DNA of 64,000 nucleotides from Halictus rubicundus (Eukaryota > Arthropoda > Insecta > Hymenoptera > Halictidae): NCBI RefSeq assembly GCF_050948215.1, contig NC_135156.1, forward strand, positions 15,809,257 to 15,873,256, given 5' to 3'. Of this stretch, positions 25,401 to 39,100 are shown in pieces. Position 1 is the first letter of the stretch, and each line of letters opens with the position of its first letter. The notes under the pieces are model-generated. The model had not been told where the DNA came from. It did not search any database and was given only the letters and a program-made list of their open reading frames with translations. A program made the position numbers and the translations under genes.

Positions 25401-28400
25401 CTAATTAAATTTTCCGAGAAATTTTTTAGCGAGCATGCACAGGGTTTTTTTTTAAATTTTTGAATGAATTTGGGGTAGAATATGGACTGTTCTTATTAGA
25501 GTGCGCAGATTTTAATTTATTTTTCGCTTATGTCAAGGGTGAAAATTAATTCGTCGACCTTGTCGACTATAGTACTGATTTATTGTTAGGAGCCAAGAAA
25601 GCCTAATAATTGGAAGACGATTGAATAGAATTTTCATTTCTCGCTTTACTGAAATTATTACTGAATTTAATTTAATTCTAGCTATTCTTCGCTCTTTGAT
25701 AATATTTATGTATGTGTGTGTGGGTTTACTTTGAATTCAGTTTTATTGGTCAGACTTGATGCAAAATGGTACCGTTGGGAAAAGATATGAATTATTTTGG
25801 TTGGTCGACTTTATCCCTATGAGAGCGAAGAGAATTCTATTAAGCTTCTCTCACAATCTTTAACCTTTCGAGTTTTTCAAATTTTTGAAAATGACAAACT
25901 CACGAAGATCCACCCACGCGAGTACAGATTTCTGTACTCTATTGGAATCGCTGACGAAGAATATTAGATTCGATTTAATGCTTCAAGAACGTGTAAAAAT
26001 ACGCGAAAGATTATTTTCAAAGGAGTTGAAACAATATAAACGTTTCACCAGTGTATCCGATTATCGCGTCTGTTAATCCTGGCTAACCTAAAATATTGAT
26101 TGACGGAATTACAATGAACTGCAATTAAGAATCGCAGAAAATAATTTGTAAACGTTGTTTCGCGTCTCGACCGTCGTTATTAATGTTTAATCACCACAAA
26201 TTTGTCCGACTCTGGATTTTATCAATGCAGAACAGAATATTATTTTTTTTTATACTAAAGTTTAGTTATGTGTTATCAGTCTTCCAAACCTTTACATTCA
26301 CTGTGTAGTTACGCTTCCATACAACTGAACTTTAAAAGACTTAATTATCTCAATTTTCAAGCTCGGTGTCTCACACTGAACAACTTGACAAGAATATATT
26401 TTCTTAACAAATACAATTACATGAAAAATTAATGTCTTTCTCTCTTCATCTCGAACTACATCAACAACCACAGCGTTCAACTGCAAGAACAGTGTTGTTC
26501 CAGGAAGTGTAGTTAATTTCCAAGATGGGCGCGTGCAAACGGAAGTCGTCATGGCAGACAAGCATCCTGGCGAGTTCCCAGATTCCATTACGCAGTGTTC
26601 TCGCATAATATTCTCGTACCCAGTCGCTTTTCTTTTTTGCGAGTTAGAATGCAATGTCACCGGAATAGAATCCCGCGTAGCATTCGCTCGGAATAAATCC
26701 CGGCCGACATTCCATTGCACTCGCGTTATCTACGACTCACCCTTCTCCACCTTTTGCAACCCTTTCTCACCCTTTCTTATTCTTTACACCTTCTTCTTCC
26801 CCCCACACCCCTCTCCCGTGTCACTGTCGTTCCCATGCATGGAATCCGCTCGATCGCGTTCCTATGGATTCTTGCATCGCCGAGCTCACGAATTATTAAC
26901 AGCACCATGACGTGTCTTACATTTTTACAAAATTCTGACGCTTCAATCTCCATACTTGCATTCTGGTTTTCAAGAATTCTTTTCAGAAAAACTGTCGAGC
27001 CCCTTGTATTGAAATTTTGCACGCATGTCGACTGGTCTTTGAAGTACACGTGCGATTATTTCCTAGGTAAAGATTATTAAAATTACATAAGTTGTATATT
27101 TTCTTGTGCTTAAAGAAAGTGCACAAAAAATCGATTTTTCGAAAATGAAAAATCAGAACACCTCCTCCGCGAGACCGTGAGCGGAAGCCGGACAAGAAAC
27201 ATACCTTCTCGTTGAAGATTCCTCGCTCTAATCTCGTTACGACCGAGTGGAGACTCTTGTTCTTTAATTGATCGAGTTGGATCAATTTCGAGATAATGAA
27301 GACGTAGTACTGATCATTCGCGCTGGACTCTGCCGGGTTTGAAAATATTGCTTCTTGAACGTACAGCATTTTCATGATTTGAGGATTTGGAAAGTCGTGT
27401 TGTGGGAAGAATACTTATCGCGTAGATCTGTCGGCGCTTTGAAACTTCGTTCTGATTTTCTGTATCTACTTGAAAAGAAGTTAAAATAATTCTGGATAGT
27501 TGAAGATTTATTGCGGAGATCTTACAGTGCGCTGAAACTTCGTTCTGATTTATTGTAACTTCTTGAAGTTTAGATCTTTAAGAAACATATTCATAGAAAC
27601 AGTGGCATAGTTGCTGAATTGTAAGAGAATGTATTTTAAGATGAAAATGAATCGATTCGAAATACCTGAGAATTTTTTAAACAATATTCAATGCTCGAAT
27701 ATTCGAAGATCGATTGTTCAGGTACGTAGAAAGTTGCACGACCATTTCAGCACTGATCAACGCAAGTTCTCAAGCACTCGATGCGCATTAGCAGTTCAAA
27801 TATTGAATCGTTCCTCTAAGTACTCAAGCACAGAAATTCAGAACTACTTGAACATTCAGTTTCGAAAATATTGAGACTGCGATCTGTAATGATTTAACCG
27901 CTTGTTCGAGTACCTTGGGACACACGCTGGAGCTCATAAGTGCTTGAACGCTTATGGCTTCTCCCCGTTCCAATGCGAACTTGCTAATGTTTGAAGAGAT
28001 AACCTTTTGTTAAAACTATTCTATCAAATTATTCTAGGAAGAAAATCTAGGAATGTTCTACTGTACTTAAAAATACCATCGACTCATAAAGATCATTTGC
28101 AATTGATTCATTCCTTTAAAAATAATAAAAATATTAAAAGCTACTTCCTCTTGTTAAATTCTTTTAGCAATTGGAAGAACGCTTGTTTGCGAGAAATCGT
28201 TTCTTAAACGTTTCCTTTTCGCACCTGCATGCGAACGAAAGCTACAAGTGTCTAAATAGTTATGCACAGCAGCGTCGTTAGGAATTAATTAAATCGAGTC
28301 ACCAAATACTCAAACATTTGGCCAAGAAAACGGCCCGGCTACAAGTTGCTAAGTACACGAAGAGCTGCAAGTTCTTAAGTATACGAAACACTCGAGCACA

Positions 28401-28703
28401 CAATTATGAAGATCGCGATACCGTGACCCATATTCGCGGTGTGTCGTCGTCACGCGAGCCTAAGTTATCTTCATGGGTTTCCCGTGAACTGTTTGGGTGG
28501 ACAGTTCCCAAGAAAAGGGTTACTATTGTGTCAAGACACCCCCGCGATCGTTCCAACGCCTCCGATAATGTTCAACAATAGCAAGACCGTAAATTCATCG
28601 GCCGGTAGTTCAGGCACGCAAACTCGATTAAGAACTGACATTCATTTCCGGCGGCAATCCCGCGAGCGATATCTTCCCTGGCTTCTTGATCGATTTGTCG
28701 ACC

Positions 28704-28735
28704 GTCTCTCTCACTCTCTCTCTCTCTCTCTCTCT
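28704..28735. repeat. (CT)n microsatellite
   Basis: About 16 CT units with one interruption. Confidence 0.9.
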
Positions 28736-31330
28736 TGCTTTCTCTATTCTCTCTGTTCCACTCGTCAGGTGTCTCGAATCGTCGAGATTTGCGTGGAAAC
28801 CTCCGGACGAAGGACTGTGTACGTAACCGGAGGAATTTTCGCAACTCCGCCCTCAGGAATTTAATCGTCGCCGGCTGCGATCCGTTTGACGGACAAACAC
28901 CCGTTGTTTTTCCTCCATTCATTGAAATTTAAAACTTCCCGGAACGAGCGGAAACGAGAACCCGCGTTTCAGCCGTTCTAATCCGCCGCCCTTTCCCCCG
29001 ACCGGCGAACAACCCCCGAAAAATGTTCGTTCTCCAATTCGGGCATCTTTTTTCGGAAATCTTATGCCTCTTTACTTCGTTTCTCCGGGTTAGTTTTTAC
29101 TTGCAGTAACATTTATTTCGAACATTTCCTCGCGTTACTTGAATTTGAAACTTATTTGCACATATGTTGGCACACTCGAAGACCTTTTGCGAACTTTTTG
29201 TTCGTTCAGAACCCTCGCTGCCGCATTTTTCTCCACGTTTAAAGCCTTTGTATATTTTCAATGCTTTTTTAGACATTTTCTTCCACTCGTATATTTTTAA
29301 AGTCCTTCTGTACGCTTTTTGTACATTTCTGGCACATTAAAAACTCTTTTCGCACATTTTCTTTTATTCGTCCAAAGCGTTCCTTGCTGTATGTGCTCGA
29401 CACATTTAAAGCGTTTATACGCGAGTCAAACGTTCCGGTACATTTTGCAAGTTGTTCTGCGCGTTTGTTTATCATTCAAGATGTTTCTTACTGAAAATTC
29501 CTTGCTAGAAAATGTATTGACGTTTTCCAACTTCTTTATCGAAATGTGTACATTTTTTCCATTTTTACATTGAACATAAACAATCCAACAAATCAGAAAC
29601 CATGATAGAACACTGTCGAAACAAAACCTCAATTTTCTTCGAAACATTGAAACATTACATTCCCTGAAACAAACTCTGAATCATTTTCCGTTTGCTTGTA
29701 CCACTTGCTTCTGCAATTTACGTTGATTATAAAACCGTCCAAACAAATACAAGTATACACAGGAGAAACAGACTTTGGAACGAACCAATTTCCCTCTGGT
29801 ACACCCAGAAATTCGTAATTATGCTAGCAAAACGGATTACGCTAGCAAACAGACGACGTTAACGCGTGTAGTTGTTGTAACAGCGCGCTCCTAATAAATT
29901 CGTTCTCGGAACTTCTTAAATCGACTTCGCGGCGAAACTATTACTCGGGCTGGTGAAACACGGCGGTATTAAGGTGCTCGATTGTAGCAATAAATAATCG
30001 CGTGCGTCCTCGCTAAGTCAAATTTGTCGGGGCAAACATCGTTCGGAGGATCATGCGCCGGGTTCCTCCGCTGCGCCAGTGGTATAAGAGTGAATAAGGT
30101 CAGACCCGAGGTATTCTTCTTCGTCGGGTCGTAACTTAAAAAGCAAACTCGAGGTGTTTCCAGGTCGGAGACGGTCCCGGCTTGCTCCTGATGCTCCGCA
30201 GATTGGCCGCCGGTGCTATTAAATAAGATTAGTGTACCTGAGAACAAACAACGGCTATTGTTTGCCGAAAGAATTTCGCTTCTGCCCGCGAACTGCACCG
30301 TGCTCTCTGGTCTCCGTTTCCCGATCCCGGCAATTGAATTACAGAGTGCAGTTTTCAACGCGACTGCGGACTTAACGCAGATCTGACCCAGAACTATAAC
30401 AGAAAAGTGCCGCGATGTAATTACCTTTTTACTTATGTGAGAGAAATTAAAGTTGCCCGCTGGCGGTTTATGGGACGGAACGGCTCCGCGTTAATTGAAA
30501 CTTATAAAAACCACGGGTCCGATACACACGGTCCTCGTCGGGGAATTACGATTAGACCACCTGCGGTGTCGTCCTACGTTGTCCCGGGTATTACTATAGT
30601 TGTGCAATTGCGCTCGTCATAATTATGCGCTGAACGTTCGCGGGTGCAACCTGTTGTTTGCGAACGGGACTTCGATTGCTGAAATTCTAGGTTTTTCAAT
30701 CATGCACTTTTATACATCAGAATTTTTATTTTAATTCGTCCTCCGCTTCTGGTCACGCGAAGAGGATCACGTGTGCGATTGATTTATGATCCACCGATCG
30801 CCGAAATTAACTCGAACGGCCAAAAACAAACCATTCAACCGTTAACACTGCAGGGTATTAATTATCCTTTAGGAACGGCTCCGGTTATTTCGTAAACGCA
30901 TGTTAGATGTCCCCGTAGCGGAGTCAACGGAGCATTAAGGTAATTAAGGGTTGTTAGAGTAATTAAGAGCCGGGAAACAAGGCAAAATTCCAAGTATCGT
31001 CGTGGGGAGTACAGGAAACACATTGTTACTGGAGCAATCCAAAGCAATTCTATCCAGCAGTTAATTATTGATACGTTGCCGAATTATTTGCGCGCTGCGT
31101 CATCCCCTTATTACGAAATGTTACTTAAGCTCGAAATCGTTACTTCCGACCTCCAATTCTTCATGTCAGCGTCCTTTATTGCCACGTTACATAAGCACAG
31201 AGATCGGAACAGCTTTAAGTTGCAGATTACACCAGTCCTACTGTGTTCAGCTGATTAAAATTGTGAAAACAAGAGGGGCATTTCCATTTTGCTCCTGTCT
31301 CTTGCAATTGAACAAAAAGGAACTTTTTGG

Positions 31331-31545
31331 CTGCGGATTTTATGGATTTATGGCGAAGCAGTGGACAGATTATAAATATCTAAAAACTTTAAATTCACTT
31401 TAAAATGATCAAGATATTTCATTAAAGGTTACCTCCTCTTGTTGAATCCTTTTCTCCGATTGGAAGAACGCTCGTTCGCGATAAACCTATGAGAAATATG
31501 TGAGAAGCAGACCATTGTTATTTTGCATAAAGATCCGCAGTCCAT
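31331..31545. mobile_element. Possible TA-type MITE
   Basis: GGCTGCGGATTTTATGGATT at the left and TTTTGCATAAAGATCCGCAGTCC at the right match the family ends, but the core is unlike the other copies. Confidence 0.35.
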
Positions 31546-33256
31546 CATGACTGTTTCCACGAAAACGACATACATAAACTGCCGCACGACCCGGAGATTT
31601 CAGGATTCTAATTGATGAGAGTAATAAGGGTAGGATGTAGCAGCCGGACATGCCAAAAATACGAATTTCAACGTTGTTTACCCTAGCGCCGGTACTCGAG
31701 CTCGGATTTATTGGTTATTTAATATAATCCCAGGTCCATCTTTCTTTCTTTTTTTTTTTTTTTTTTGTTGTTGTCTAAGACGAAGGATCGGACTCCCGCG
31801 ACGTCCGTTATACAGGAGCAAATCGAGAACCATTAAAGAGTCCGAGCACGTAAGGTCGGTAATGCGATTTCCCCGACTTTGAGCTCACTTGTGAGATCAC
31901 ATTCGGATCAACGAGACTTATTTACTCGATATTCCGTGACCGTCTTGTGTAACACAATACCCTCCTTCGTTTTCCACAGCATCGACAAACAGTGGACCCT
32001 CTTTCGTAACTGATCGCACCCCCTGCGAACTTTCTGCCGATGGCATTTCCTCGATCAACACCTGACACCTGTTTCTTTCTTTCTTTTTTTTTGCAGTCCG
32101 AACTTTGAGAAGATCGATTCCATACTAATCATTTTATTTTGAACTTTATTGTACTCGATGGCAGCAGAACAAAATTGGGACTAGTGAGACAGTGGTATTA
32201 GAGAAATAATAATTTGGAGCTAATCTACCATTTTTCTTCATATGAGATACCGAAATTGTCCTGATAATAGCAGGAAAACGTGGCCGCTTGATAACGAAAA
32301 GAAAAACATTGTTTTAGCCACCTTTTGCAAAATGAGGTGACGCAATAATGTCGGCTAAATAAAAATCTGGACCGAATATCTTCAATTCAAAATATTCAAC
32401 AAAATACTCCTTGAAATTCTCCTATGCGTCTGTGGACACAGCTATAAATGTTAATGCTTTTTATGATAATGCCGGAATCCTGGCACGCAACCCGCCGCGC
32501 GCGACTTAATGGAAAACCTGTTGCTGGAAAATTGATTTCCCTTCGGACTCCCGCGCATCCATACGCAACGAGCTAATCTTTTTGTCGTCAGAAGATCGTA
32601 GTCTTTATTTTTAATCGGTTGCACTCTTTGCGTGCAGCTAGCCTGCTGCTTGATTAACTTGTAAATTGTTGATCAGTCGTGTACCCATTGTTACCAACGG
32701 GATGAACTTCCTTGGAAACACACAAAATATAACACAAAAAAATAACGCAAAATCGAGTTTGTTTAATTCTTTAATAATATACGTTTTGCGTACGTTCGTT
32801 GTGTGACAGATTTCAATAAAAATTTAGCTAAAAATCTCGAAAGAAATCGGTTTATGATTGAAATTGCTCTTGGTTGTTAACCTTTGGTTTTTAAAAGGCT
32901 GTTACGTCATTGTTGGTAGGCGAATTGTCGAGGAACGTAATTAAATGATTCATTTCAGAACAGGAAACACTACTGACAAATTTTATTTATTATTATCGAC
33001 TACGAAGTTGTCAAAGGTGGACACAGTGTTAAGTTAAATAAAGTTAGGTCGTTCATTGTACCATACAAAAGATTTCTGACGAACAAAGATCTCAATTATT
33101 AATCCTTTCTTTCTAGAGGACTATTGAGCCGTCATTGGTGGACAAAGCGTTGCGGAACAGAGTGAAATCATTTGTCTTAGAATGTAGAGGATTTCTGAGA
33201 AATTTTCCGGTGACAATTAATTCGGGATTCGGTGTTTTTCCAGGAGGAGGAGAACG

Positions 33257-33631
33257 ATGGGCTCAACAACGGTGGTAATCCTCGTTTCGATGACGACCAT
33301 GGTGATTCTCTGCAACAATGTCTTATCTGCTTTGCCGTCCCAGTGTAATCCCGGATTCCGGGACGATCTTCCCCCAAGAATCCGCAAAGTCTGCGCTGCC
33401 CTTTCCAGGATATACGAGCTGGGCTCAGAGATGGAGAACTACATCGACGACAAAGAAAGTCATATAACAGGTAACGAAACGGTTCCGAGGAACGAGGAAT
33501 TAAAACCGGACGTACAGCGCATAATTTTCCGATTGTTTTCAGGTTTCCACGAGACAATCCCGTTATTGGACAGCGGCGTGAAAAGACAGGACGTCGACCA
33601 CGTTTTCCTCCGTTTCGGAAGGCGTCGTTAG
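33257..33631 (+). CDS. Ms: Myosuppressin neuropeptide precursor
   Basis: Encodes the prepropeptide for myosuppressin, a FMRFamide-like peptide that inhibits visceral and heart muscle through a G-protein-coupled receptor. The ATG at 33257 follows a 5' UTR acceptor (TTTTTCCAG/G, exon starting at 33244). Residues 1 to about 25 form a hydrophobic signal peptide ([16 protein letters not shown]) ending near LSA/LPSQC. The spacer carries the family's conserved stretch [18 protein letters not shown]. The C-terminus is [17 protein letters not shown] and stop: dibasic cleavage, Gln that cyclises to pyroglutamate, and Gly as amide donor, giving [16 protein letters not shown]. A 72-base GT-AG intron (33471-33542) is the likely spliced segment, giving 33257-33470 plus 33543-33631 (100 residues). 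It is in frame and stop-free, so retention would give 124 residues. There is one peptide copy, as is usual for this family. Identification is essentially certain; the splicing state is inferred. Confidence 0.97.
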
Positions 33632-34484
33632 ACCGACCCGAATTATGCTTTACACTGAGAAGACACTGAACAATTTACCTCTTCATCAATTGATCGTCTC
33701 ATCGTCCAGCTGCGGAAACGATATCTTATGATTTATTTTCGACCTAATCGAGCGAAACTACTTAACGAGAATGACTCGCTGTATCTGTATCGAGCGCGCT
33801 ACGTTTCACCGAGCCACGAAGGGGTTCGTCTCTTCTTGCAAATAAATTCTTTCGCCAAAGCAGAAGCAACTTGGAACCGACGTCGACTAATTCATTTCAG
33901 CTGGAACTCGATTTTACTTCGTAAGACAAACAACGGAGCCGATGCATAGTTATCTCTGATAATATTTTCCCTGAACGGGGGACTCTTTCGTTCCAATGTA
34001 ACTTCGAATATCCGGGAGACTTGATCTTTCCTATAATATATATATATATATATTAACGCGAGGATGGTTAACATTAGAATAAATATTAATGGAAGGAAAC
34101 CTCATTAAAATATTATATAATTGTTATTTATTTTCAATGTTTAAACGAGACAAAGTAGCTTTCTTCGGAGGAAGATCTATAGTGCTTCTCGAGTCCAGCA
34201 TGGCGGCCATTTAAGAAGTTGATATGTAATTTATGCAAGAAAATTTATCTTTGCTATAATATTAACGCGAGAATGATTTAACGTAAAAAGAATAAATATT
34301 AATGGAAGGAAATATTGAAGTGTGAATGATTGTTGTTCCTTCCCGATGTTTTAAAAGAATGACGTTCTTTTAGGACTCCTTAGGTAATTCAACACGGTAA
34401 CCATATTTAATATTTTTTAATTTAATAATTAAAAAATAAAGAAAAGAAGAAGAGAACACACGAATAATTCACTTCGACGAGAAT
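33632..34484. other. Myosuppressin 3' UTR and convergent spacer
   Basis: Contains AATAAA at 33840 and in two repeated blocks (34050-34102 and 34259-34312) sharing ATTAACGCGAG and AATAAATATTAATGGAAGG. The (AT)n run at 34036-34052 precedes the first block. The blocks may carry alternative poly(A) signals. Confidence 0.45.
34050..34312. repeat. Two direct ~53-bp repeats
   Basis: TATTAACGCGAGGATGG...AATATTAATGGAAGGAAA at 34050-34102 recurs, slightly diverged, at 34259-34312. Each contains an AATAAA. Confidence 0.65.
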
Positions 34485-34490
34485 TTTATT
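34485..34490 (-). terminator. Candidate poly(A) signal of C2CD5
   Basis: Reads AATAAA on the minus strand, about 1.6 kb after the C2CD5 stop at 36116. It would place the C2CD5 3' end tail to tail with myosuppressin. The region between is AT-rich and holds a TTAA-flanked element, so a nearer signal is possible. Confidence 0.25.
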
Positions 34491-36115
34491 TGATCGCGTT
34501 CGCAACAGAGACAGAGTGATTAACGACTGTGTAAAAATAAAACGCAAAACTTGTTTCACAATGCACGTCCACAGGGTGACTTAGTTATGTTTTGTTAACG
34601 ACAAACAACAACCGAGTGTAAAAAGGTTCAAGACACATGCATAACAATCCAATGTACAAGGTATATTTCGTAACCCTATATCCGATAATCTAATTCACCA
34701 CGATTCGTACAGCTCCAAGAAAACACACTCAAGACTCTTTGTTCCCTCCATCGAAGGTGGAAAATAGTTTCGCGGATTTATATCGTTCTACTATCTACAG
34801 AATTCGGACTCTTTACAGGCCATTCCATTCCTCTAACACGTCAACGGAAATTGACGTTCCTCGCGCTGATCTCGATCGTTAACAATTAAAAATATTGCAA
34901 GTACATAAACGAGTATAATAAACGTATACTCTTACGCCGTTTTCATTTTTTTTTCTCTCTTGGAACACATTCTATGGCAATCAAAGAAACAAATCCGTCA
35001 ATTCAATCGATTTTTAAGATTTTAGAGGGCCGAGCTGGCCATCGCCACCCACTAAGATTTTTGTTGTTAACTATTCAAATTAACATCTATCAGAGAGCAT
35101 TTATAAATATAGTGTGTCTTTGTTTCGTGTAGCGAAATGAAACTTATATTATCGATACTTCAGAAACCATTAACATTAGATTGCCGGATGAAAAAGAAGT
35201 TATCTGGTCAGTTAGTGATTCCCTCTGACAGATTGGTGGTATTGTATGATAATGAGAGTGATCAGATACCTACCTTCATAATTCTATTAAAAACCAACGT
35301 ATATTTAAAAAAAAAATTATTTAAATTGTTCTATATACATGTATAGCAATAAAATCGTAAATGAGTCAAATTGACTCGCTCCGGCAATCCAGTGTTAATT
35401 CAAATGGCTTTTGACACACTCTATCGAAATTTTAAAAACTGAAGTTGAGCATGCTTCGATTAAATTGAAGAGAAATTAAAAAATGAATTATTACAACGTA
35501 CTATCGCCTAGACGCCACGCAACGGTTATTTAAAATACTTTTTCAAGTCGTCCAATTAGAAAACCCGTTCCAAATCTTGGCTAAAAAGAACATCGCAGCT
35601 TTAATGGAAGTACTGCCGCCCTCTATAGATTAAAAGAAAATCGGATCATATCCGACGGTTACCTACGAAAACGGGAAAAATTGAGCTCCTCTCAGATGCC
35701 CGAATCATACAGTTTGCCTGTAACGGTCACTACAACGGTGTTGAGGTGGCGAGAACGACCCACCGCAAACTTCTATGTACAATTCTGAAGGCACCTAATG
35801 ATCATCAAAGCTTTACGTATGTCTAGAATCGCTGGGTCGCGCGTGTGCGTCGTGAGATTGCTTGGTATTTACGCTAGAACCGCTGGACTCGGCTAAAAAT
35901 GACACGTGTGAGCGTTATCTACCGTCGACCCGATTGCCGTGACTCGAGGAGTTAAGTACTTATGCTAAAATCTCGAATATTTACAAGCCCTATCCTATCA
36001 CAGGATAATGAGTCGCGACGCGTCCCGGTCGACCAACAACGTTCGCCGAAAAATCGAACTTTCGGCGTTGGTTCTCGCAGTGCAGCTATGGTGGCGCCGA
36101 ATGGGGAGGTTGGGG
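34491..36115 (-). other. Presumed C2CD5 3' UTR / spacer
   Basis: No coding sequence was recognised. It contains the TTAA element at 35170 and otherwise unremarkable AT-rich DNA. Confidence 0.4.
35170..35398. mobile_element. TTAA-flanked MITE
   Basis: TTAACATTAGATTGCCGGAT at the left and the inverted TTAACACTGGATTGCCGGAG at the right form terminal inverted repeats with TTAA at both borders. It carries an internal short palindrome, GAGTCAATTTGACTC. Length is 229 bases. It lies within the presumed C2CD5 3' UTR. Confidence 0.7.
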
Positions 36116-39100
36116 TCAGCAGTTTGAAGTTCCACAGTGCTTATCGTTCGCGAAGTACGACACCGATACCACGTCCCCGCCAACATTTATCAGGCACTGC
36201 CCCTAAAACGCATAAAAAAAGAACAGGTTTAAATGATCCCATTCAGAGTCGCGTACTCCGTTATCATTGATCCTACTTGATTTTTATGGGGACTGTGGAG
36301 GAGCACACATTTAGTCATAAAAAACGCCACCATGGCATTGCCTCCTAAGGCTGTTATGTGTGCTCGTACGATTGCCAGAACCTCCATTATGAAACTGTGC
36401 GTGAACCCGCTCAAACCGCCGTTCTAAAACAATGATAAAATTCAGTTTATGTTGATTTATGAATGGAATTGTTGCCAAAGTGTTAAGTGGACTACCAATA
36501 TCGACTTCAAATATGTTTAATAGTCCACTCGAGAGTTAGTACTGAATCCTGAATATTGAACGAACCTCTCTGATTGACGTGCTCTCACGGATAAAGAAAA
36601 AGTTCAGGTTCCCTAGATACCTCTCTATCCGACCACCGGGTAGATACGAAAGAGGGGTAATATCTACACCGTATCTCCCTTTTAAAGGCACCTGAAAATT
36701 TATTTTGTTAATTTTGAATAACTTCGTACGTGTCCCCCGAAAGACGGACACTCACATGTTTATGTTTATGCGTTATGTGAAGCTTTGTTCGCAATGGCGA
36801 ACGGGTCCTGGACTTGAACCCTACAGCGTTGACTAGGTGGGAAGAGTTTACTGTGACAATGCTGGACGCATTGTCAGATGACATTTCTGCGTGGTCCACG
36901 TCCAAATTGAATATCATGTCAGTGTCATCTGAAAGAACAAAGTAGCTCCATAAATATTTAGATATTAATAGAAAAAGCAACATTATTAAATCACTTACCA
37001 GATTTCTTAACCTGATCCTTGCTCACAGAATGGCTCATCAGTTTCTTTTTGGTCTTGCTCATTTTAACCGGATCGCCTAAACCAAGAGCCATGCCTATGA
37101 CCGTGAACTGTATCTCGTCTGGTTCAGGAAGGGCTAACTTAAACTGCATGTCGCAAAGAGCACACGGGATCATTTTCCTCAATTTAAAGTACACAGACTG
37201 CAAAAATAAATTATTGTAATAACACGATTCCAAAATAGAATATCTTCAGTTGCAAAAGTACCTGAAGCAATTTAGCGAAACATTTCGATGGCATGGATGC
37301 GAACTGTCCCGCGGGAATCTTTGTCCTAGAGATCTGGGTGAACATCTGCAAGTTCCTAACGATCTCCAACTCGTCGAGACCCGGGATCGTTTGAGTATTT
37401 ACTACATGGAAGTCTTCGGGAGGTCTGTCGTCCATCAGCAACGATATCCTATCCATGTCTTCTATATCGTCGACTTCTAACACACAAGTATCCCTGGTAC
37501 CAACGCTGAAGTCTATGTCAGGCAGTTCTTCGTCGGACTCGTCGGTGTCCGAAGTTGCCACCCGACCATTTTCAACATCCTGCAACCAATAAATTATTAT
37601 CTCTTTCGTGGCGCATTATTGACACATTTATATGCGTTTGGCTCAAAATGCAGTTTCGTTTTAAATACAAACAAGACTCGAATCAAAGAGCCTCAGTTTG
37701 CTAGACCAGTCAGTCAAAAAATTTCTTAGCCGCTAACAATAACGGTACACTATTACTAATCGCGTGAATCAGCATTTCTCAACGTTTTTATTATACGTGT
37801 ACACCTACCGCAACAGGTTTGAGTCGATAGAACTCTCTGTTCTTCTTAACAGTCTCCAGCAAAGTTTTTTGGATTTCCGCTAGCTGTTCCTCCTTGTGCC
37901 AAGAGTTTCCAGAAGCAATTTGGGGCACCGACGGAGTGGGCAAAGCAACCAAAAAGACAGCGCTTCCCACAGCCATGCCGATGATCAGCCTCTCCCCGAC
38001 AGAGACTTGCAGTTTCAAGCCGAAAATGGCGTTCATACCCTTAACCTTCAATTTATTTAGGAGCAAACTATGCAGCTCGTATTCTAGAAATGGCAAACAG
38101 TCTGATATCTCCTTCGCGTTCAGCTCTCCCCTGAGATCTTTCTTCGTTTTGCAGACGGTGGCTTGTATTATACATCCCCTCCCTGTCATCGCCAGATTCT
38201 CCGGAAGTTCTATGGTGGTGAACATCACGTCCGGTACCCTGGCACGCTTGCATATTGTACATTTCGACACGCTCACGCGGAAAGGCACGCTGGCCTCATT
38301 GTAGGGCAAGTGACAGAGACTACATTTGCTTTGAAATTGAGCGTCGTGGTCTTTGCTCTCTGACGTGTGCCTCACTTTGCCACTTGGATGAACAGATGTC
38401 GTCACTGACGAGTCCATCTCGGTTTTCTCTGCTTTGACAGGTACTGGTTTCTGTTGGGACTTTTCTATTTCTGTGGGGTTTATCACCGAGCCTGATTGTA
38501 CTTTGCTAACGAATACGTTGTCGGCGTCCTGAGTCGAGCTGTGCAGATTGATTACGGCTGCGGTACCGTAAGCGTTCAACACGCAGACGTCGTCACTGTG
38601 AAAACGAATCATGAATGAGGGGCTGATGGAATAGGCTGATTGATAGAATTACTTACCAAATGCTAGTCTCTTCCTTGTAACCAATGATAACGTTGCACGC
38701 CAATGCTCTGGCATGAGAGCGAACCTCCATTCTAACTTCTTTCCACCAGCTATCGCGGCTCTCAGGCTCCTCTAAGTTACTGATCCTCTCCAGTAGCTTG
38801 ACTGACCTTGAGCTTACAAGACCACCTGTCTCAATATACACACACAATATTAGTAAATACAGTAACAGCAGGATGCAACATCTTCAGGGAAAAAATCAAC
38901 GTCCACCATGTACTTTCAGGAATTTTGTTCAGACGATCAAATCTTACCGATATGAAGAATAAATCCGGGCGGATATTGCTGCATAGTGATAAACGGGTAC
39001 TCTAACATTTCAAAAGCATCCTGGTTCATGGTTCTTATCACAGCCGTGGGTGTCTTCAGGAACCCAGTCATGGATTTATCAGTCCCAAGAGAATTGCCTA

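Larger units (their letters stand above)
22402..33243. other. Spacer, likely 5' intron of myosuppressin
   Basis: No exon was recognised between the 22.1-kb island and the myosuppressin exon. It holds a (CT)n run (28704-28735), a T run (31749-31766), a degenerate TTT/ACATTTT-rich stretch (29220-29560) and a possible TA-type MITE at 31331-31545. The longest open frame (minus, 24463-25260) has no recognisable domain. Confidence 0.4.
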
